A DNA stretch of 64,000 nucleotides from Pneumocystis sp. 'macacae' (GCA_018127085.1 CM030734.1:310001-374000); one strand, 5' to 3'; positions 9,751-27,690 are shown, numbered from the stretch's first letter. Program-made: numbers and translations. The notes: generated by a model not told the origin, from the sequence alone.

Positions 9751-12700
9751 CTATATCTTTCTTTTCCATCTAGAAAATATACTTCTTTTCTTTTTAAATG
9801 TATAAGAATCATTTATAAAATTTTCTTGATTATAATTTAAAGAAGTATTTTTTAAAAAATCAACTAAAGATTCTTTATGTTCAATATCTATTTTTCTAGT
9901 ACCAATAGTTCTAAAAGAATAATCATCTGAATTTAACTCATTTATAGAATCGTTTTTACAATTTATTGAACTTTGAAAATCTGTATTTCTGCGGTCGAAA
10001 TCTTGAGAAGAAAGAGTATATGAATTTAAAGAAATATCATCTAAAAATGGAAGATTTTTTCTTTCAATAGATTCTGGCGTCTGATACGGGTTTTCTAGGG
10101 AAGTATTCTTAATATAATTTGACGATATTATACCTAAATGAGTGCCATTTTTCTGAAATAGATTATTTTCCAAAATTACTGATGAATCTTTTGAAGATTG
10201 TGCTTTCTTAAGTAAACTTTTATTTCTTTTTTTATTAATTGGTAGTAATTTCTGAGATTTTATGGAATTTATAAACACATGTGGATTTTCTTTAGATATT
10301 GAATTGTTTATATTAATAGGATTTGAATTTTTTAAAAATTCAATTAAAGACTCTTCCTTTTTCTGATGCATTTTTAAATATGGTTTTAATAAATCATTTA
10401 AATCATTATCGTTTTTAAAATCATCTTCAAACTCAGTTTTTGATACTTTTTATATTTTAGCATTAGATAGAAATTTCAAAACGAACTTACAATAATCAGA
10501 GCCACTCATATTAAATGATTTTGACAAAAAATCGTGTTTAACAATTGGTTTGGAATTTAAAAATGAATTATGATGGATTTCATCAAAAGACGTTTCTGCT
10601 AAAAACTCTTTAAGAGAATCAGTAGTTGATTTTCCAGGAATAGTCGGTTCTCGTGGTTCTAATTTAATTTTGTTTTTAAATAAAGAATTTAGTGAATCAT
10701 GTGTCAATAATTCCTTTGGAGTAAGCATCCTCATATCATCATTAAAAGTAAAATTATCTTTGTATTCAGTATTATCGCAATATCTATTTATAAGTTCTTT
10801 ATTATATGAATTTGAAGTGTTTGAAATATCTGTATGATGACAAATTCCTTGATATGGTCTTTCCCTGTTAAACTAATAAATGTAAGATAAAGCCTATTTA
10901 AAAACAAATATAAACTCCTTACATCAATTTCACCTAATCCTTCTGTATTTGACGTCATTTTCATAGTTGTATTATTATCTATAAGTTTATCAAAAATTTC
11001 ATTTTTATTCTCAATTTTGTTTCCAATTTTATCTTGAGAATAATTGGAATTTAATTTGTTTGTATTTTGATATAAAATACTATTAAATTTAAATCAAGAT
11101 AAGTAGAAATTATTGATTTTACCTAGATTTTAAATGACTATCTAAAGCTGATATTTCTGATATAAAAGAATCATCACATTTAGTTTTATTTATTGGAAAA
11201 GCTGCTTGAGTTTCCAAAGATGCTTCTAATAAGAAATCTGGGTCGGTAGAATGAAAATAATTATTTTTGGCCTTAAAAAAAGACGTATCATTTGTATTTT
11301 GATTTTTTGTATATAATGTTGTTTCTAAATCTTTATCTAGAAAGGTTATAGGTGAATTACAAACATCTTGTTCAAATTCTAATGTTTTATAAGTAGGAGA
11401 CACTTCGCTGTATAATGAATTGCAAGAATGATTATGAGGAAAGACAAAACTTCGGTTATTTGTGTAATTTGCATTATAATTATGAATAAAAAAATCTTGA
11501 TTAATGTTTTTTTCTTCATTTAAAACATGTTCTTTGTTTTGATCAATTAATGAAAACTTTTGAATTTCATCTGTTAACTTTTTGTTTTTTATAAAATTAT
11601 CTTGATTTTTCAGTATGATATTTGAAAATTGGGTATTTGAATTTATATTAAATGGGTCCATAGAATTTTCATTTATATTGTTAGTAATAGAGATAGTTTT
11701 TAAAAAAGAAGACTTGTTTTCATAAATGTTAGAATTGGATATAGATTTTTTTTTAAAAGGTATTCCAGAAAAAGCATTATTTTCAATTAAATTTGTACTT
11801 GAATGTTTTTTTAAAATCGGAGTATTTGTTATAATCCCCAGAGTATCATTATTATTATAGAATTCTATTTTTTTAGATACTTGACTTTTACTTTTAGAAG
11901 TAAATGAAGAATCTATTGAACTTTTCTCTTTGCAACTAAACGAACGAAATATCTCCTATCGTATGATTAGAATTATAGATAACTTAGATAAAAAATGAAC
12001 CTTTTTTGGAGACAAAATCTGTTGAACTTTAGGATTTATTTCACACTTGTTTTCTATTTTAGAGAATATTGTTTTAAAATTATTTTCCTGGTTAATTAAT
12101 TTATTTTGTTTATCTTTTTGATAAATAGACAATCTTTCGTTAGTATCAGTATTTATAGAAAGATCCTCTATAGGTGTAACCAGATTTGTTTGATTATCAA
12201 AAAACACTGTATGACTAGAATTTTCTAATTTATGAGTTGATATTTTATCAATAAATTCATTATGATATACATCAGCGTTCGCAATATTCGCATTAGTTTC
12301 AATATCTACGTCTATTTTATGCCCTAGATTATTAAATTCTGTTTTAGTATTTTTAGATTTTTTATATGCATTAGTTTTTTCTTGTAGAAAAATTGGAACA
12401 ATAACATTAGACTCTTTAGAAATTCTTCTATTGGTTTTTAAATTTATAAAATTATCTGTAAATTTCCATCTGTTCCAGAGAGATATGATTGCCTCATCAG
12501 ATTCGAGCCCTTTGTTTAGATCAATTTCTTCAACAATTGGAAATGAATTTTTAGTTTCATTTAATCTTTGACGACATGCATTTCCTGCTGCAAGTAATAT
12601 ATGTTCTGCAATAAATTCAAGGATTGATGTAGTATATATTGCAATTGAGGGAGATATTAATTCGTCATTCCATGTAGTATTAGAAAAATTTTCTTTTTCT

Positions 12701-13137
12701 TGATCACCTAATGTAGAATATATCATACATTTTGCACGAGCCTTATCCCAAACATCATATAAACACAAACTAACTTCCTGATAATTCTCAGAAATTGACT
12801 CATTTGCCATATGTTCATCAATATATGTTTGTAATTCTGCTTCTGCTTCAGACATAGCTTCTATACCAAGCTGTGACGGTAATTCACTCAATATGCTATT
12901 TCTTAAACACGAAATACTAATTGATTGAGACGCTTTTAAAAAAACAAAAAGAATATAGTCCAGAAACTCATTAATCAGTTGTAATACTTTTGGAGAAAGA
13001 TCTAAAGGAATAGGGAAAGAATTCTTAAATTCTGTAATTGATGATAAAATAACGGATACAGCAGCTTCGCGAGAAATATATGCTGCTGATGGTATGTCTT
13101 TCAAGTTAGAAGTTGAGACATCTTTTCGCGCTTCCAT
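9751..13137 (-). CDS. large conserved fungal protein with repeated SLxEFL motifs
   Basis: No experimentally defined function is recognised. The first ~190 residues (MEARKDVSTSNLKDIPSAAY onwards) form an alpha-helical domain with SREAAVSVILSSITEFKNSF and VWDKARAKCMIYSTLGDQE, resembling a conserved N-terminal domain of uncharacterised ascomycete proteins. The remaining ~850 residues are Asn/Ser/Lys-rich and probably disordered. Exons join across introns at about 11935-11982 (48 nt), 11050-11118, 10870-10930 and 10446-10490 (45 nt, GTAAGT...CTAATGCTAA...AAAAG). The last contains an in-frame TAA that would otherwise look like a premature stop. The C-terminal third carries three spaced copies of a short motif: DSLKEFLAET, ESLIEFLKNS and ESLVDFLKNT. 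Such motifs often act as docking peptides, which is inference here. The start is the first ATG of the domain, at 13137. Confidence 0.75.
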
Positions 13138-14293
13138 AGATAAAACCTTGCCAATGCGTTTTACCTATAACAAATTAGAAAAATACGCATATAAATAACA
13201 AAAATAATTTTAAATATGTTTGTTTTTAAATATTATTTTTTTTTGTTCTTTAATTTTAAATATTATATGAAATGTTAAGTATTTTTTACATGAAAATTAA
13301 AGTTAATTTAAATAATTTCGAAATATTTCAAATTCTAATTAAATAAATATTATATTTCAAAATTTTATATTTTGAATGAGAAATAAATATAAACATATAT
13401 TTATATTATTTATATTTTAATTAAATTTTTTATAAAACTAGTTATAAATTACAAAATTCATATTAAAAATTGAATGTTTTAAAAGATATTTTATAAAATA
13501 ATATATAATAAATACTTAAAAAACAATATATAGTACTTGTTAATTTTATTTGAGAGATGTTTCTCTTTGAAAAACAATATACACATTTTATAGATAAAAT
13601 GACATTTTCAAATTACAATCGCGACTTAAATTTTAATATATTTAAAATTTAAAAAGCTTTATGAACACAAATATATCAATTTTAAAAATATTTTTATTAT
13701 TCTATAAATGTATAATTTTTAGAATATAAAAAAAGTTTTTTGCTTTTTCATATTTTGATAATAAATGAGAAAAATAAAAGCTGTAAAAAATTAGACAAAA
13801 ACTCTATTAAAATATCCCTTTAATACTATATTTTGAAATAACTTTATATTATTTTTATTGCAGATAAAGTTATATATTAATATAATATATTTTAGATAAA
13901 TAAAAAACAAAAATCAAGAAAATATATTATTTAAAATAGTAAGTAAATATTCATTACTTTTTCTCTATATATATTCCATATACAAAGTTTTAAAAATAAA
14001 TGCTTTTATGCAGTTGTTTCAAATTTTAGATACTTTATTGAGTGATGCACGTTAATCTAAAACTAAATATTTTAAAAAGGGAAAAAATATTATTAAAAAA
14101 TAAAGTTAAAAGAGACAAACTTATCTAATTCTTACATTTTATTTTTGATTAATTTTTAATGATAAATAATGAATTAAATTTCAATATCATATCAAGTGTA
14201 TTATAGGTAAAACAAAATATCCAATTATTTTTTAATGCAAAATCAAGTTAACTATTCTTGTATTAAAAGGATTTTGACGTTTAAGCCTCTGAA
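13138..14293. other. AT-rich intergenic region, nothing recognised
   Basis: This 1.16-kb spacer between two divergent genes is composed of A/T runs with no open frame of note, no tRNA-like or repeated element that could be seen, and no pseudogene similarity. Confidence 0.5.
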
Positions 14294-14868
14294 ATGTGTT
14301 TTCGCTTTTTAAATGATCCCCAAAGATACTCAAACAATCAATCAAAGTTATGTTCTAGATCATATTTTAATAAAAAAACATATAATGAAACAAATGAAGC
14401 ACAATCGGACAACGAGTATAATGATTTAGATTTTTATGATCAATTTTTTTGGGAAGGAATGCCTATATATATTGGAAAATTACCCAGAAGCGCAAAAGCA
14501 AAAGGCTGTAATGTTACATCAGAAAATATTTTGAATTTCGTTCAAAAAAACTTAAAACCACAAAACGACCATAATACTTTAATGAACATTTTCCATATAA
14601 ATCACAAATATAAAAACAGCAATACAAAAAGATGCCCTAAACATATTTTCCAGAAGTTCGATTTTGATAATTTTTATTCGAATGAATTTTCTAGAGGTTA
14701 TTAAAATATATCTAAGTAATAATAATAATATAATTATTAGAAGCAGATATACAAATGTTGAAAAAAAATAGTTTCGATTCCTTGAATAGGAAACTCAAAA
14801 CTATCCCAGAGAATGAATCTTTACACTGCTTTCATACAGAATTTTATAGGGAAAATATCCGTATATAA
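14294..14868 (+). CDS. unknown two-exon protein
   Basis: The family is not recognised. Exon 1 is 14294-14696; a 44-nt intron with GTTATT donor, CTAAG branch-like site and TTATTAG acceptor leads to exon 2 at 14741-14868. The joined frame encodes about 176 residues. It begins MCFRFLNDPQRYSNNQ, includes an acidic stretch (NEYNDLDFYDQFFWEGMPIY), then IGKLPRSAKAKGC, and ends with a basic/hydrophilic tail. No signal peptide or membrane helix is visible. The gene is convergent with MRM1, whose stop lies 73 bp away. Continuity of the frame across a good intron is the main support for it being real. Confidence 0.5.
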
Positions 14869-14940
14869 CTTTATAGGTAAATCTATAAATAACAATGAGT
14901 TTTTCGTAATCATTAATTATGTTGGAAATATTAGAATATT

Positions 14941-16233
14941 TCATGAAATTTGAATTTTTTTTTTAGTTTTTAATGTTTTTACAAATTCCGAAATTAATAT
15001 TCCAGAAGCGACAGATACCTAGTAAGAATAAATTAATTTTACATCCACGTAAAATATTTTTTGGATACATTTAAAGAATCTATTATAGAAAGAGAAAGTT
15101 GTAAAGATGGAATGGTAACTAGAAAGTCACATTCATTCATAATTAATTTTCTTATGCCTTTATCTGAATCTTGTTAAATGTTAGTTTATATATTATTAAA
15201 TTTTACTTTCGTTTCCCATTATAAGCAAAGTAGGTGATTCCGAAAGATGTATATTCAGTTTATCATATGAAGTTATTGAAGTATTACTTGTTTTTGTAAA
15301 TGGTGACACAGTGCCAATGATTTTATAGTTATTTTTTTTGAGTAAACGCAAAAGAAACAATGGATTAAAAGTTTTAAATATTTTTAGAAATTCACATGCA
15401 CCCGAAGATGCCTTATTTACAACAGGTGATAAAGGGGCGCTTTTTATATTTATTATAAGTTAGTATATAAAAATTATTACCAATTCTTTGCAGAAAGAAT
15501 TACACCATTAAGTCCGAAATAATATGCATTTCGCATGATAGCACCCATATTCATCGGATCTGTTATTTCATCTAAAAAAAGCCATAAATTTATATAATTT
15601 TTATAGTGTAAATTATCTGATATTTTAAATCCATTATTATTTAAATAATCAGCTTGAAAATTAAGAAATTCCTTATGTGTACTGAGTGAGAAACACTGCA
15701 TTGGCGATGCTTCTAAAACGAATCCCTATAAAGTTTTAAAAATAAGAAAAGAATTTATAATTCATACGTTATGTGGTCTATTGGAAGAATAATTATTCAA
15801 AATACCTTTGTTTTCCACGTATTCAACTGGAATACATAATGATTCTGACATTTTCAAAATATCACTTATATAATATTAAATTTTAAAATAATTATATATA
15901 TATTATACTCTTTTTTGTTACCATAAACATATAATTTATAGAATTTTTCCCTATTATTTGCACTTAAAGCAGCAAAAACGGGTGCTCTTCCATAAATATA
16001 TTCCTTAACCTGCCCATTATTTTTTCTTCCGCATTTTGCAAGAATTGATAATTTTGAATGATTTGAAAAATATTTTTTGTCTAAAAAATATTGATATAAT
16101 AAATTTTTATCTAAATTTATGAAAAAATCTTTAATAATAAAAAAACATTACTTGAGTAAATATTTTTAAATGTAAAATTTATTTTAGATTTTATATTAAA
16201 ATTATTTATTTTGAATTTATAATATATAATCAT
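14941..16233 (-). CDS. MRM1: mitochondrial rRNA 2'-O-ribose methyltransferase
   Basis: Mrm1 methylates a guanosine ribose in the peptidyl-transferase loop of the mitochondrial large rRNA, using S-adenosylmethionine. Exons joined on the minus strand give KEYIYGRAPVFAALSANNRE, the substrate-binding N-terminal domain, and then the SpoU knot motifs. Motif 1 is LDEITDPMNMGAIMRNAYYF, motif 2 is SPTLLIMGNE, and motif 3 is the IIDSLNVSVASGILISEF type, split by an intron. SSGACEFL lies between motifs 1 and 2 as usual. The N-terminus at 16233 is hydrophobic and basic, suitable for mitochondrial import. At least five short introns are present. It shares an upstream gap of about 200 bp with the divergent MIT1 gene. 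Confidence 0.88.
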
Positions 16234-16429
16234 AAAATTTGCTTCGAATGTAATATACATTGACGAACCATAAAATTGTTATTTAAAATAATATTTTTAT
16301 AAGAATGGCACAATTTTGTATACAAATAAAAAAGAAAACTTTTATTTGTCTTCAATAAATTTAAAAAATGAATGATTTAAGAATTTAATTATGTTAATAC
16401 TAAATCATTAATTTATTTTTAAAAAACAT

Positions 16430-21180
<4,751 letters not shown>

Positions 21181-21622
21181 ATATTACATGTCTTACTCTT
21201 TAAATTTAACTAATTTTTGTTAAAGTTTGTTAAATAACTCTGAATTTTCATATATTAGAATTTATTAAAACTATTATAAAAAATTCTAACCAATACTTAA
21301 TTTGCATTTAAATTATAACTAAAAAATCACTTTATTCATTCTTAAAGATAATTTAAAATTCCAAATTTAAAAATTTAGAAATATACATTTTTTAATTTAG
21401 TTACAAGTAATAAAATAATGTTTTATTTTTAGAATCTAACATTTTTAAAAGGATTTAGTATACTGTTTTTTAACTTTTGAATTTTTGGAAATTTTATATA
21501 ATAGAAGATTTCTTGATATTATAAAGGATAATATATGTTTTATAGCTTTTTGTTATTAAGAAAAGTTAATTTATAACTTCTTAACTGAAGTTTAGACATT
21601 CATATTTAATTGTATTTTCACA
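21181..21622. other. intergenic region between convergent MIT1 and ALG13
   Basis: This stretch of about 440 bp is AT-rich with T-runs and holds only the presumed 3' ends of the two converging genes. No coding sequence or repeat is seen. Confidence 0.5.
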
Positions 21623-22221
21623 TCAATTTAATCCCATATGATTATCTAAAATTGTTGGAAATAACGCTTTTCTAGGAAACGGAAATGGTTTTAATTCCTT
21701 CTCATCGAAATTCTCTATCGCATGCAAAAGATTCCTAAAAAATTAGTAAAAATATGAACTTATATCATGTACTATACTTTGGTGTGCTTGAAATAAGGTA
21801 TTTTTGACGACTCATTTCTTCTGTTAATTCAGTTTGATGATTATCCATTAAAGTTTCATTAACAACAATAATAAGCTGTTTTTTAAGTTCTAATGCTTCT
21901 ATAATAGACCCCGAACCTTTAAATATTAGATATTTTTACTTGTATCGTTTTAATAGAATAATTACCTGCATGTGAAATAATTAAATCTGATTCTTTAAAT
22001 GCTTTTTCAATATCTTTAGAATAATCAAATCCATTAACTTTTAATCCTTCTACTGGTTGCCAATCATTAAATATATTTCGTGAATTTCCATATTGAACCA
22101 AGATTTTAGAAAATCCGCGTCTAATCAGTGCTTTTTGTATTTCTTTTTGTTGTATAGAAGATATTAGTGCATCAAATCGTGTCGATCCTACTGTAACAAA
22201 TACAGTTTTTTCTCTAATCAT
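21623..22221 (-). CDS. ALG13: UDP-GlcNAc transferase subunit Alg13
   Basis: Alg13 is the catalytic half of the enzyme that adds the second GlcNAc to dolichol-PP-GlcNAc on the cytosolic face of the ER; it needs membrane-bound Alg14. The start MIREKTVFVTVGSTRFDALI is the family signature. ILVQYGNSRN, VNGFDYSKDI and DLIISHAG follow, and across an intron SGSIIEALELKKQLIIVVNE and LMDNHQTELTEEM. These form the GT-B nucleotide-sugar binding half. A second intron lies near 21735-21785. The stop is TGA at 21625-21623 (minus strand). No signal peptide or membrane helix is present, as expected for Alg13. Confidence 0.9.
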
Positions 22222-22333
22222 AAAAATTTTAAAAAATTTATATGTTATTTAAGATTCGTTTTATTTTAAAAATAAAATTAAAAAATATATATTAATTTTT
22301 TGTTTAAAAATAAAGCATTAATTAATTAAAATA

Positions 22334-23114
22334 ATGAAATATAAGTATTGTTCTTTTTTTTTGAGATTCTTCATATTGGAAATGTCAAAAAAAAAGTTTT
22401 TTTTTGATTCTAGAAGATTGAAATTATCAACTTCTACTAAAAATGAAGTAAATGATAAAATTGTTGCAAAAGAAAAAATATCAAAAATACGACAAAATTA
22501 TCGTGATGACAGAAAAAAAGATGTTAAAAAGCATGATAATTACGACATTACATCTTTGGGCTATATCTACCTTAATGAACACCGTGAAATTAGAGAGTAT
22601 TATCGAAAAATTGCATGGGAACTTCCTACATTGTCAAGTATGGATATAAAATAGATAAAGTTTTTATTCTAACTATTCTGAAAAAGAGTTTTCTATTTCA
22701 TATGAGCCTCCTAAAAAGTCTCAGGTTTTAAAGTTTAGATATACTAGTTATTTTGGAGAAAAGCATCCAGCTGAATCAAAAGTAACTTTAGAGATTTTGT
22801 TAAGTAATTTAACCCTTACGCCGACGGAACGTCATAAGTTGATCATTCTTGCGGGACCAAGATATAACCCTTTAACAGATATATTAAAATTTAGCTGTGA
22901 ACTATTTCCATATAGAATTCAAAATAAAAAATATTTAAATGAACAACTTCATAAGCTCATTAAAGAGGCTAAGGTACAAATAACTTTTCTGAAAAATTTA
23001 GTTAAATATATTTTGAAGGATACAAGTGATACATTTGAAGATATTCCTCAAGATTTTAGACATGTTAAATCAAAACATCGTTTAGTTTTTCCTAAAGAAT
23101 GGATTAAAAGATAA
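22334..23114 (+). CDS. mitochondrial small-subunit ribosomal protein mS35 (Rsm24-like)
   Basis: This protein belongs to the fungal mitoribosomal small-subunit family mS35/Rsm24. The diagnostic block lies in exon 2: RYTSYFGEKHPAESKVTLEI, LTPTERHKLIILAGPRYNP, CELFPYRIQNKKYL, then SDTFEDIPQDFRH near the C-terminus. Exon 1 encodes a basic leader and a conserved helix (HREIREYYRKIAWELPTLS). The intron is 49 nt, with a GTATGG donor and TCTAAC branch site. Translation may start at 22334 (MKYKYCSFFLRFF, import-like) or at the second ATG, 22382. It is divergent from ALG13, with 112 bp between the starts. Confidence 0.88.
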
Positions 23115-23782
23115 ATAAAACGTTTATTATATTTGTGATTCTTGAATAATTTTATAAATAAATTATAAATTTGCATGCGTATTATTTAATTAAATATAAA
23201 GTATTTTTTAATTAGATTTAGATTTCATTTCCTGGAAAATTAATTTTTAATAAATATATATAAGCTATAGCTAATATATATAAAAAAAACATTATGCATA
23301 TTGTATGTTTTAGTTTTGCGCAAGAATATTTACATATTCATAAATATATATATAACTCAATTATTATTATTTGAATATCTTTTGTATAAAACTGATTTTT
23401 TGATAGACTAATGTTTTACAATTATGTTAAAAATATAATTGTAAATCTTGAAATAAAGTTAACAAAAATGCATCAGAATAGTATCGTATGACTTACTTAT
23501 AAGCCTAAAAAATGGTAAAATATAAAAAAATATTCTTATAATAAATGTTATTTAAATGTTTTAAAAATTAATATATATGATATTAGTATGTTATTTTTTT
23601 TGATAATTTCATTACTCTAAAATATTAATGTGTTTTATATTATTAATCAAAAGTGTATTAAATCATTTGAAAAAATGATTTTTAAAAAGAGTATTTTTCA
23701 AATAATTTTATTGATAAAAAAAGTCAGATTCAATAATATTTACCCTTTCGGAAAACCAATTATTGTTTAATTAATTATTATT
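23115..23782. other. AT-rich intergenic region, nothing recognised
   Basis: The 670-bp spacer between two converging genes contains only A/T-rich low-complexity sequence. No gene, repeat array or RNA-like structure could be recognised. Confidence 0.5.
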
Positions 23783-26349
23783 TTATGTTTTATTATCTAT
23801 AGAAATAATATTTTTATTGCGTTTTGAATTTTTAAATATTTTGTCTTTATATTTTTTTAAAGTAGGTAACCTTTTTAATTCAAAACCGGATGGAGAAATA
23901 TTCATATAAATATTGTCTTCTTGAATAGAATAAATATTGTTAAGCATATTTGATGTACTTTTTGTTCGTTCACTTTCAAATGATGGTTTAGATGATAATA
24001 ATCTTGAAGAATTATAATGTATATTTGGTGTTGATTTATTAAAATCTATTATAATTAGCATCTTAAGAAATATAAAATTGAAATACTTGAAATTTCTAAA
24101 TTAAATTTATTAAATACTCCATATCTTTTATTTGTCGACATTGAATATGAATATAAATTCAAATCTTTAACAGGGATTTTTTCGTATTTTTTTTCTATTT
24201 TATCAGTAGAAATATTGTTTTTTCCTTCTGTTTGTGATAAACCTAATTGCTCCTTATTATTATTTAGTGCTATCATATATTCTAATTTTTTATAAGAAAA
24301 TGGAAGTTTTATAGAATTTAATTTTTCTATAGAACTATTTTCTGTATGTAATTTTTTTTTATTATCATTGTTAATATCACTATTTTTTACATCTTGTTTG
24401 TATTCTAAAAGCGGTATACTTTTTTTTGCTTTAACAGATCGGTATCTATTTATAATATTGAACTTATTTTTTTGATATTTAAAATATTCTGAAAGATTAC
24501 GTTTAATTTTATAATTACTATTTGACAACAGTGGTTCATATTTATTGATACTCTCTGCAATTTTTTGTTTATTTTCTATTGAAGAGTTTATATGAAATGA
24601 GTCAAAAGATATACGTCTATTATTCTTATTGTTCTGTTCCTAAAAACACAATTAATTTTAATTGCTTAAACGTTTCCGATTATACTTCAACAATGATCCA
24701 TTTTTTTTCTTCTAACTCTATTTCAAAAAGAACAAATTTCTCAAACATTTTTTTTCTAAATACAGGTGTTTCTTCACTGCAAGAATCAATCCATACACCC
24801 CAAAAGCTTTCGTCTAAACTAATACGACGTTTATTTGATATTGTACTTTCATTTAGCCATTCAGTATTAATTTTTGTAGCTGAATTTAATTCTGAATAAA
24901 ACTGAGTTTTGTTTACTGATAAAAATGTATTATCACACGGTAATACATCACATAAAGAAACTTCTTTTGGGGAAATACTAGGATATGTTTTAATTCTAGA
25001 TTCTTCAGAAGAATATTCATTAAATTTGTTTTCTATAAAATTTATTTAATTTATAATCTTTTAATTTTATTTTAGGTATCTTTTTACCTGAACAGGTATC
25101 CGATTTATCTGTTTTATAGACCAAATCTATTTTAAGGTTTTCTGGTTCGCTTTTAATATAATCAAATCCAAAATTTAAAAAATTTTCCCATTCTTTAGAT
25201 CCTGTTGAAGATGATGCATTTGTTAGTGTATCAGAAATACACATTAGAATTCTTCTTGATTCATCGGTTAAAGCATTTTCAATACGATTACGATGTTTCC
25301 ATAATACTGAAACAATTTCATCATCTGCATCTAAACCTTGTATTGCAACGCGCTGAAGAACAGTAAAAGCATTAGGACTTGGCATATTTACAAGCATATC
25401 AATACATAGTGTATCTTTGTGGTGAAGTGTCATCAGTGAAGATGCAAGTAAAGGATATGGTGTTTGTTCAAGTAATTTAACAAGAGATAATGGCATAGAA
25501 TTTGGAACATATAGTTCTGTATTACTATGTTGCTCTTTTATGCTTCTAAGGTATGCAAAAAATAAATGCTCGTTTGCATCAGCTGATCTAAGTCATTATT
25601 AGTATTTATTTAAAAAATTAGAGACAAAACTTTTTCCAATTGTTGTATGCTTTATGAAACCCCTGTTCCTTGTTTTCAAAATTAAATGCCCACCAACCAG
25701 CAGTTCTTGATAATTTATCTCCTGAAAGCCCATTGATTTTTGAATAAGCTGCGATGGCTGAAAGAATATTAAAAAATCCAAGAATAATGTTTTCTCGAAC
25801 TTTAGAACCAGCAACAATGGGAATATAATCAAAAAACGCATTATAAGGGTATTTTTTTTCTAGAAATGTAAACTTAATTTAACACAACTTAAAAATACCT
25901 TTTTCAAGTATTGTAAATGCTTCATAAACATCCCAACCTACTACACCATCAATTAACCTTAGCCAACACCATCGAATAATCCCGATTATCACATAAATAT
26001 CTATTAAAGGTAATTCCTGAATATATTGATCTTTCTGTAATTTTGAATCTGTTGAAAAGAATTTTCGAATAAATACTTTTGTTGATAAAACGTTAGACAT
26101 TGGTCTAAATGGTAAAAATACTAAGGGAATCATAACTCCCCTTGATTTAACTTCTACATAGCATGCTTCTAATAGGTCATATACTTCCTCATCTAACACA
26201 TAATCCCAAGACCATGGATCACCACTTCTAAAATTTTTAATATCTGTTGTTTCTGCATTGCAATGCAGGCTTTCGGATGTATTTGTTTCAGTTGAATGAT
26301 GTTTTTTAGATGAATATGGTTTTTTAAATCTATTTAAGTATTTTGTCAT
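23783..26349 (-). CDS. Msb1/Mug8-domain cell-polarity protein
   Basis: Msb1 family proteins act with Rho GTPases and formins in polarised growth and cytokinesis. The N-terminal domain is typical: GDPWSWDYVLDEEVYDLLEA, IPLVFLPFRPMSN, IIRWCWLRLIDGVVGWDVYE. After introns come ENIILGFFNILSAIAAYSK, GDKLSRTAGWWAF, KSADANEHLFFAYLRSIKE and PYPLLASSLMTLHH. A later block, SFWGVWIDSCSEETPVF to KKWIIVEV, closes the conserved region. The last ~280 residues are Ser/Lys/Asn-rich and probably disordered, running through exons at about 24528-24095 and 24045-23783. Six short introns are needed, all with CTAAT/CTAAC-like branch sites. All exons join without a broken frame, so the gene looks intact. Confidence 0.85.
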
Positions 26350-26846
26350 TTTTCAACCTTAAAATTGAAAATTTATCGCTGATATAGGATATCGTATTTT
26401 ATGTAATAGTAATAAAATGCGTTTTTAACTTTAAAATATAATTTTTATAATTTTTATCTAATTTAAAATATCTTTGTTTTAAACTTTTTTATTTCTACAA
26501 ATCGTTTGTTTTTACTAGACATTTTTATGTCTCTATTTTTAAAGAATTATAGATAAATTATTTGAAAAATATACATATAATCTTGAACTCACATACTTAA
26601 AAGGAGTTTATTTTTTGTATATCTAAATGATTTAAAGGTATAAAAATCTTAATAGCTAATCCTTTCACCTTAAAAATATAAAATAATATTATTGGATAAG
26701 AAACATAGATATATGATATTAAATAATCTAAGAAAATAATGTTATTTTGATAATTTAAATTAAAATATAAGTATTTTTATGTTTGAATTTTCAAAAAATT
26801 TAAAAAATAAATAAAAATTAGTTTATATGGCATTAATTTTTAAATT
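26350..26846. other. AT-rich intergenic region, nothing recognised
   Basis: This gap of about 500 bp lies between the start of the Msb1-family gene and the end of the dienelactone hydrolase gene, both on the minus strand. It presumably holds the Msb1-family promoter. No motif is recognised. Confidence 0.45.
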
Positions 26847-27690
26847 TTATAACGTCTTTAAGAAAAAATCGATAAGAATTTTAATACCTTCACGAAACTT
26901 TTCAACATTTTCGTTGTTAGTTAAATCTGAACGTGCTGCCATAAATCCATGGTGCATTGTTGAAAAAGTTTTAAAAATACAATTTTTTGAGAAGGGTTTT
27001 GTTTTAATTATTTCCTTAAATGCATTACAATCACTAAATGGTTCATCTTTACTTATAATAGCACATATTGGAACTTTCAAATTGTGTGCATCATTAGAGT
27101 CAACCATACTGAAAAAATATTAAAAAGAAGAAATAAATGTATTTCTTACGCAGGATGAATCATAGCAACGCTATTGATTTTATCGCCATAACGCCCTCCA
27201 CTAAGAGCTGAAAGTTTCCCCCCCCAGCAAAAGCCAAATATCGCGAGAGATTTTGCACAATCTTTTTTGAGATCTTCAATAATAGTACCTATGGTTTCTA
27301 AATTCTTTTCTAGACAAGCTGGACCATTAAAAAAATCTTTCAAAGCTTTTTTTTTTTCTTCAGTATTAGGAGGGAAAGATTCCAATGGGAAAGGACTTCC
27401 AAAGAAAAAATCCGGCATAACAATTCTCGCATTTCCAAGTCCAGCACTAAGTAAATCAACGCATTGCTTCGTTTGTGGCCAATATCTTGTAAATATGTTT
27501 TATCAGCTTTATTGATATATGTATAAAGCATTAAATACCCAAAAATATCATATATACAAATTAATGTATGTTCTTTGTTATCGCCTATTACATATGCATT
27601 AATGTTTGATATCTTTGTTATATATCCCTTTGGAATATAAGTCGAAACTACAGGAAGGAGAGAGCAACAGGCAGTATTTGATAAAGACAT
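26847..27690 (-). CDS. dienelactone hydrolase family protein
   Basis: This is an alpha/beta hydrolase of the dienelactone hydrolase family, a cytosolic enzyme class with a cysteine nucleophile. The joined exons give MSLSNTACCSLLPVVSTYIP, then EHTLICIYDIFGY, WPQTKQCVDLLSAGLGNARI and VMPDFFFG. The nucleophile motif is FGFCWGGK (G-F-C-W-G). The later part gives ICAIISKDEPF with the acid residue and FSTMHHGFMAARSD with the catalytic histidine. Introns lie at about 27480-27530 and 27108-27150. Length is about 245 residues, usual for the family. The substrate is unknown; related yeast AIM2-type proteins have no settled reaction. Confidence 0.87.

Noticed and set aside
10450..10452. In-frame TAA suggesting that the conserved fungal gene is broken
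   Set aside because: The stop lies inside a 45-nt GTAAGT...CTAATGCTAA...AAAAG intron whose removal keeps the frame.
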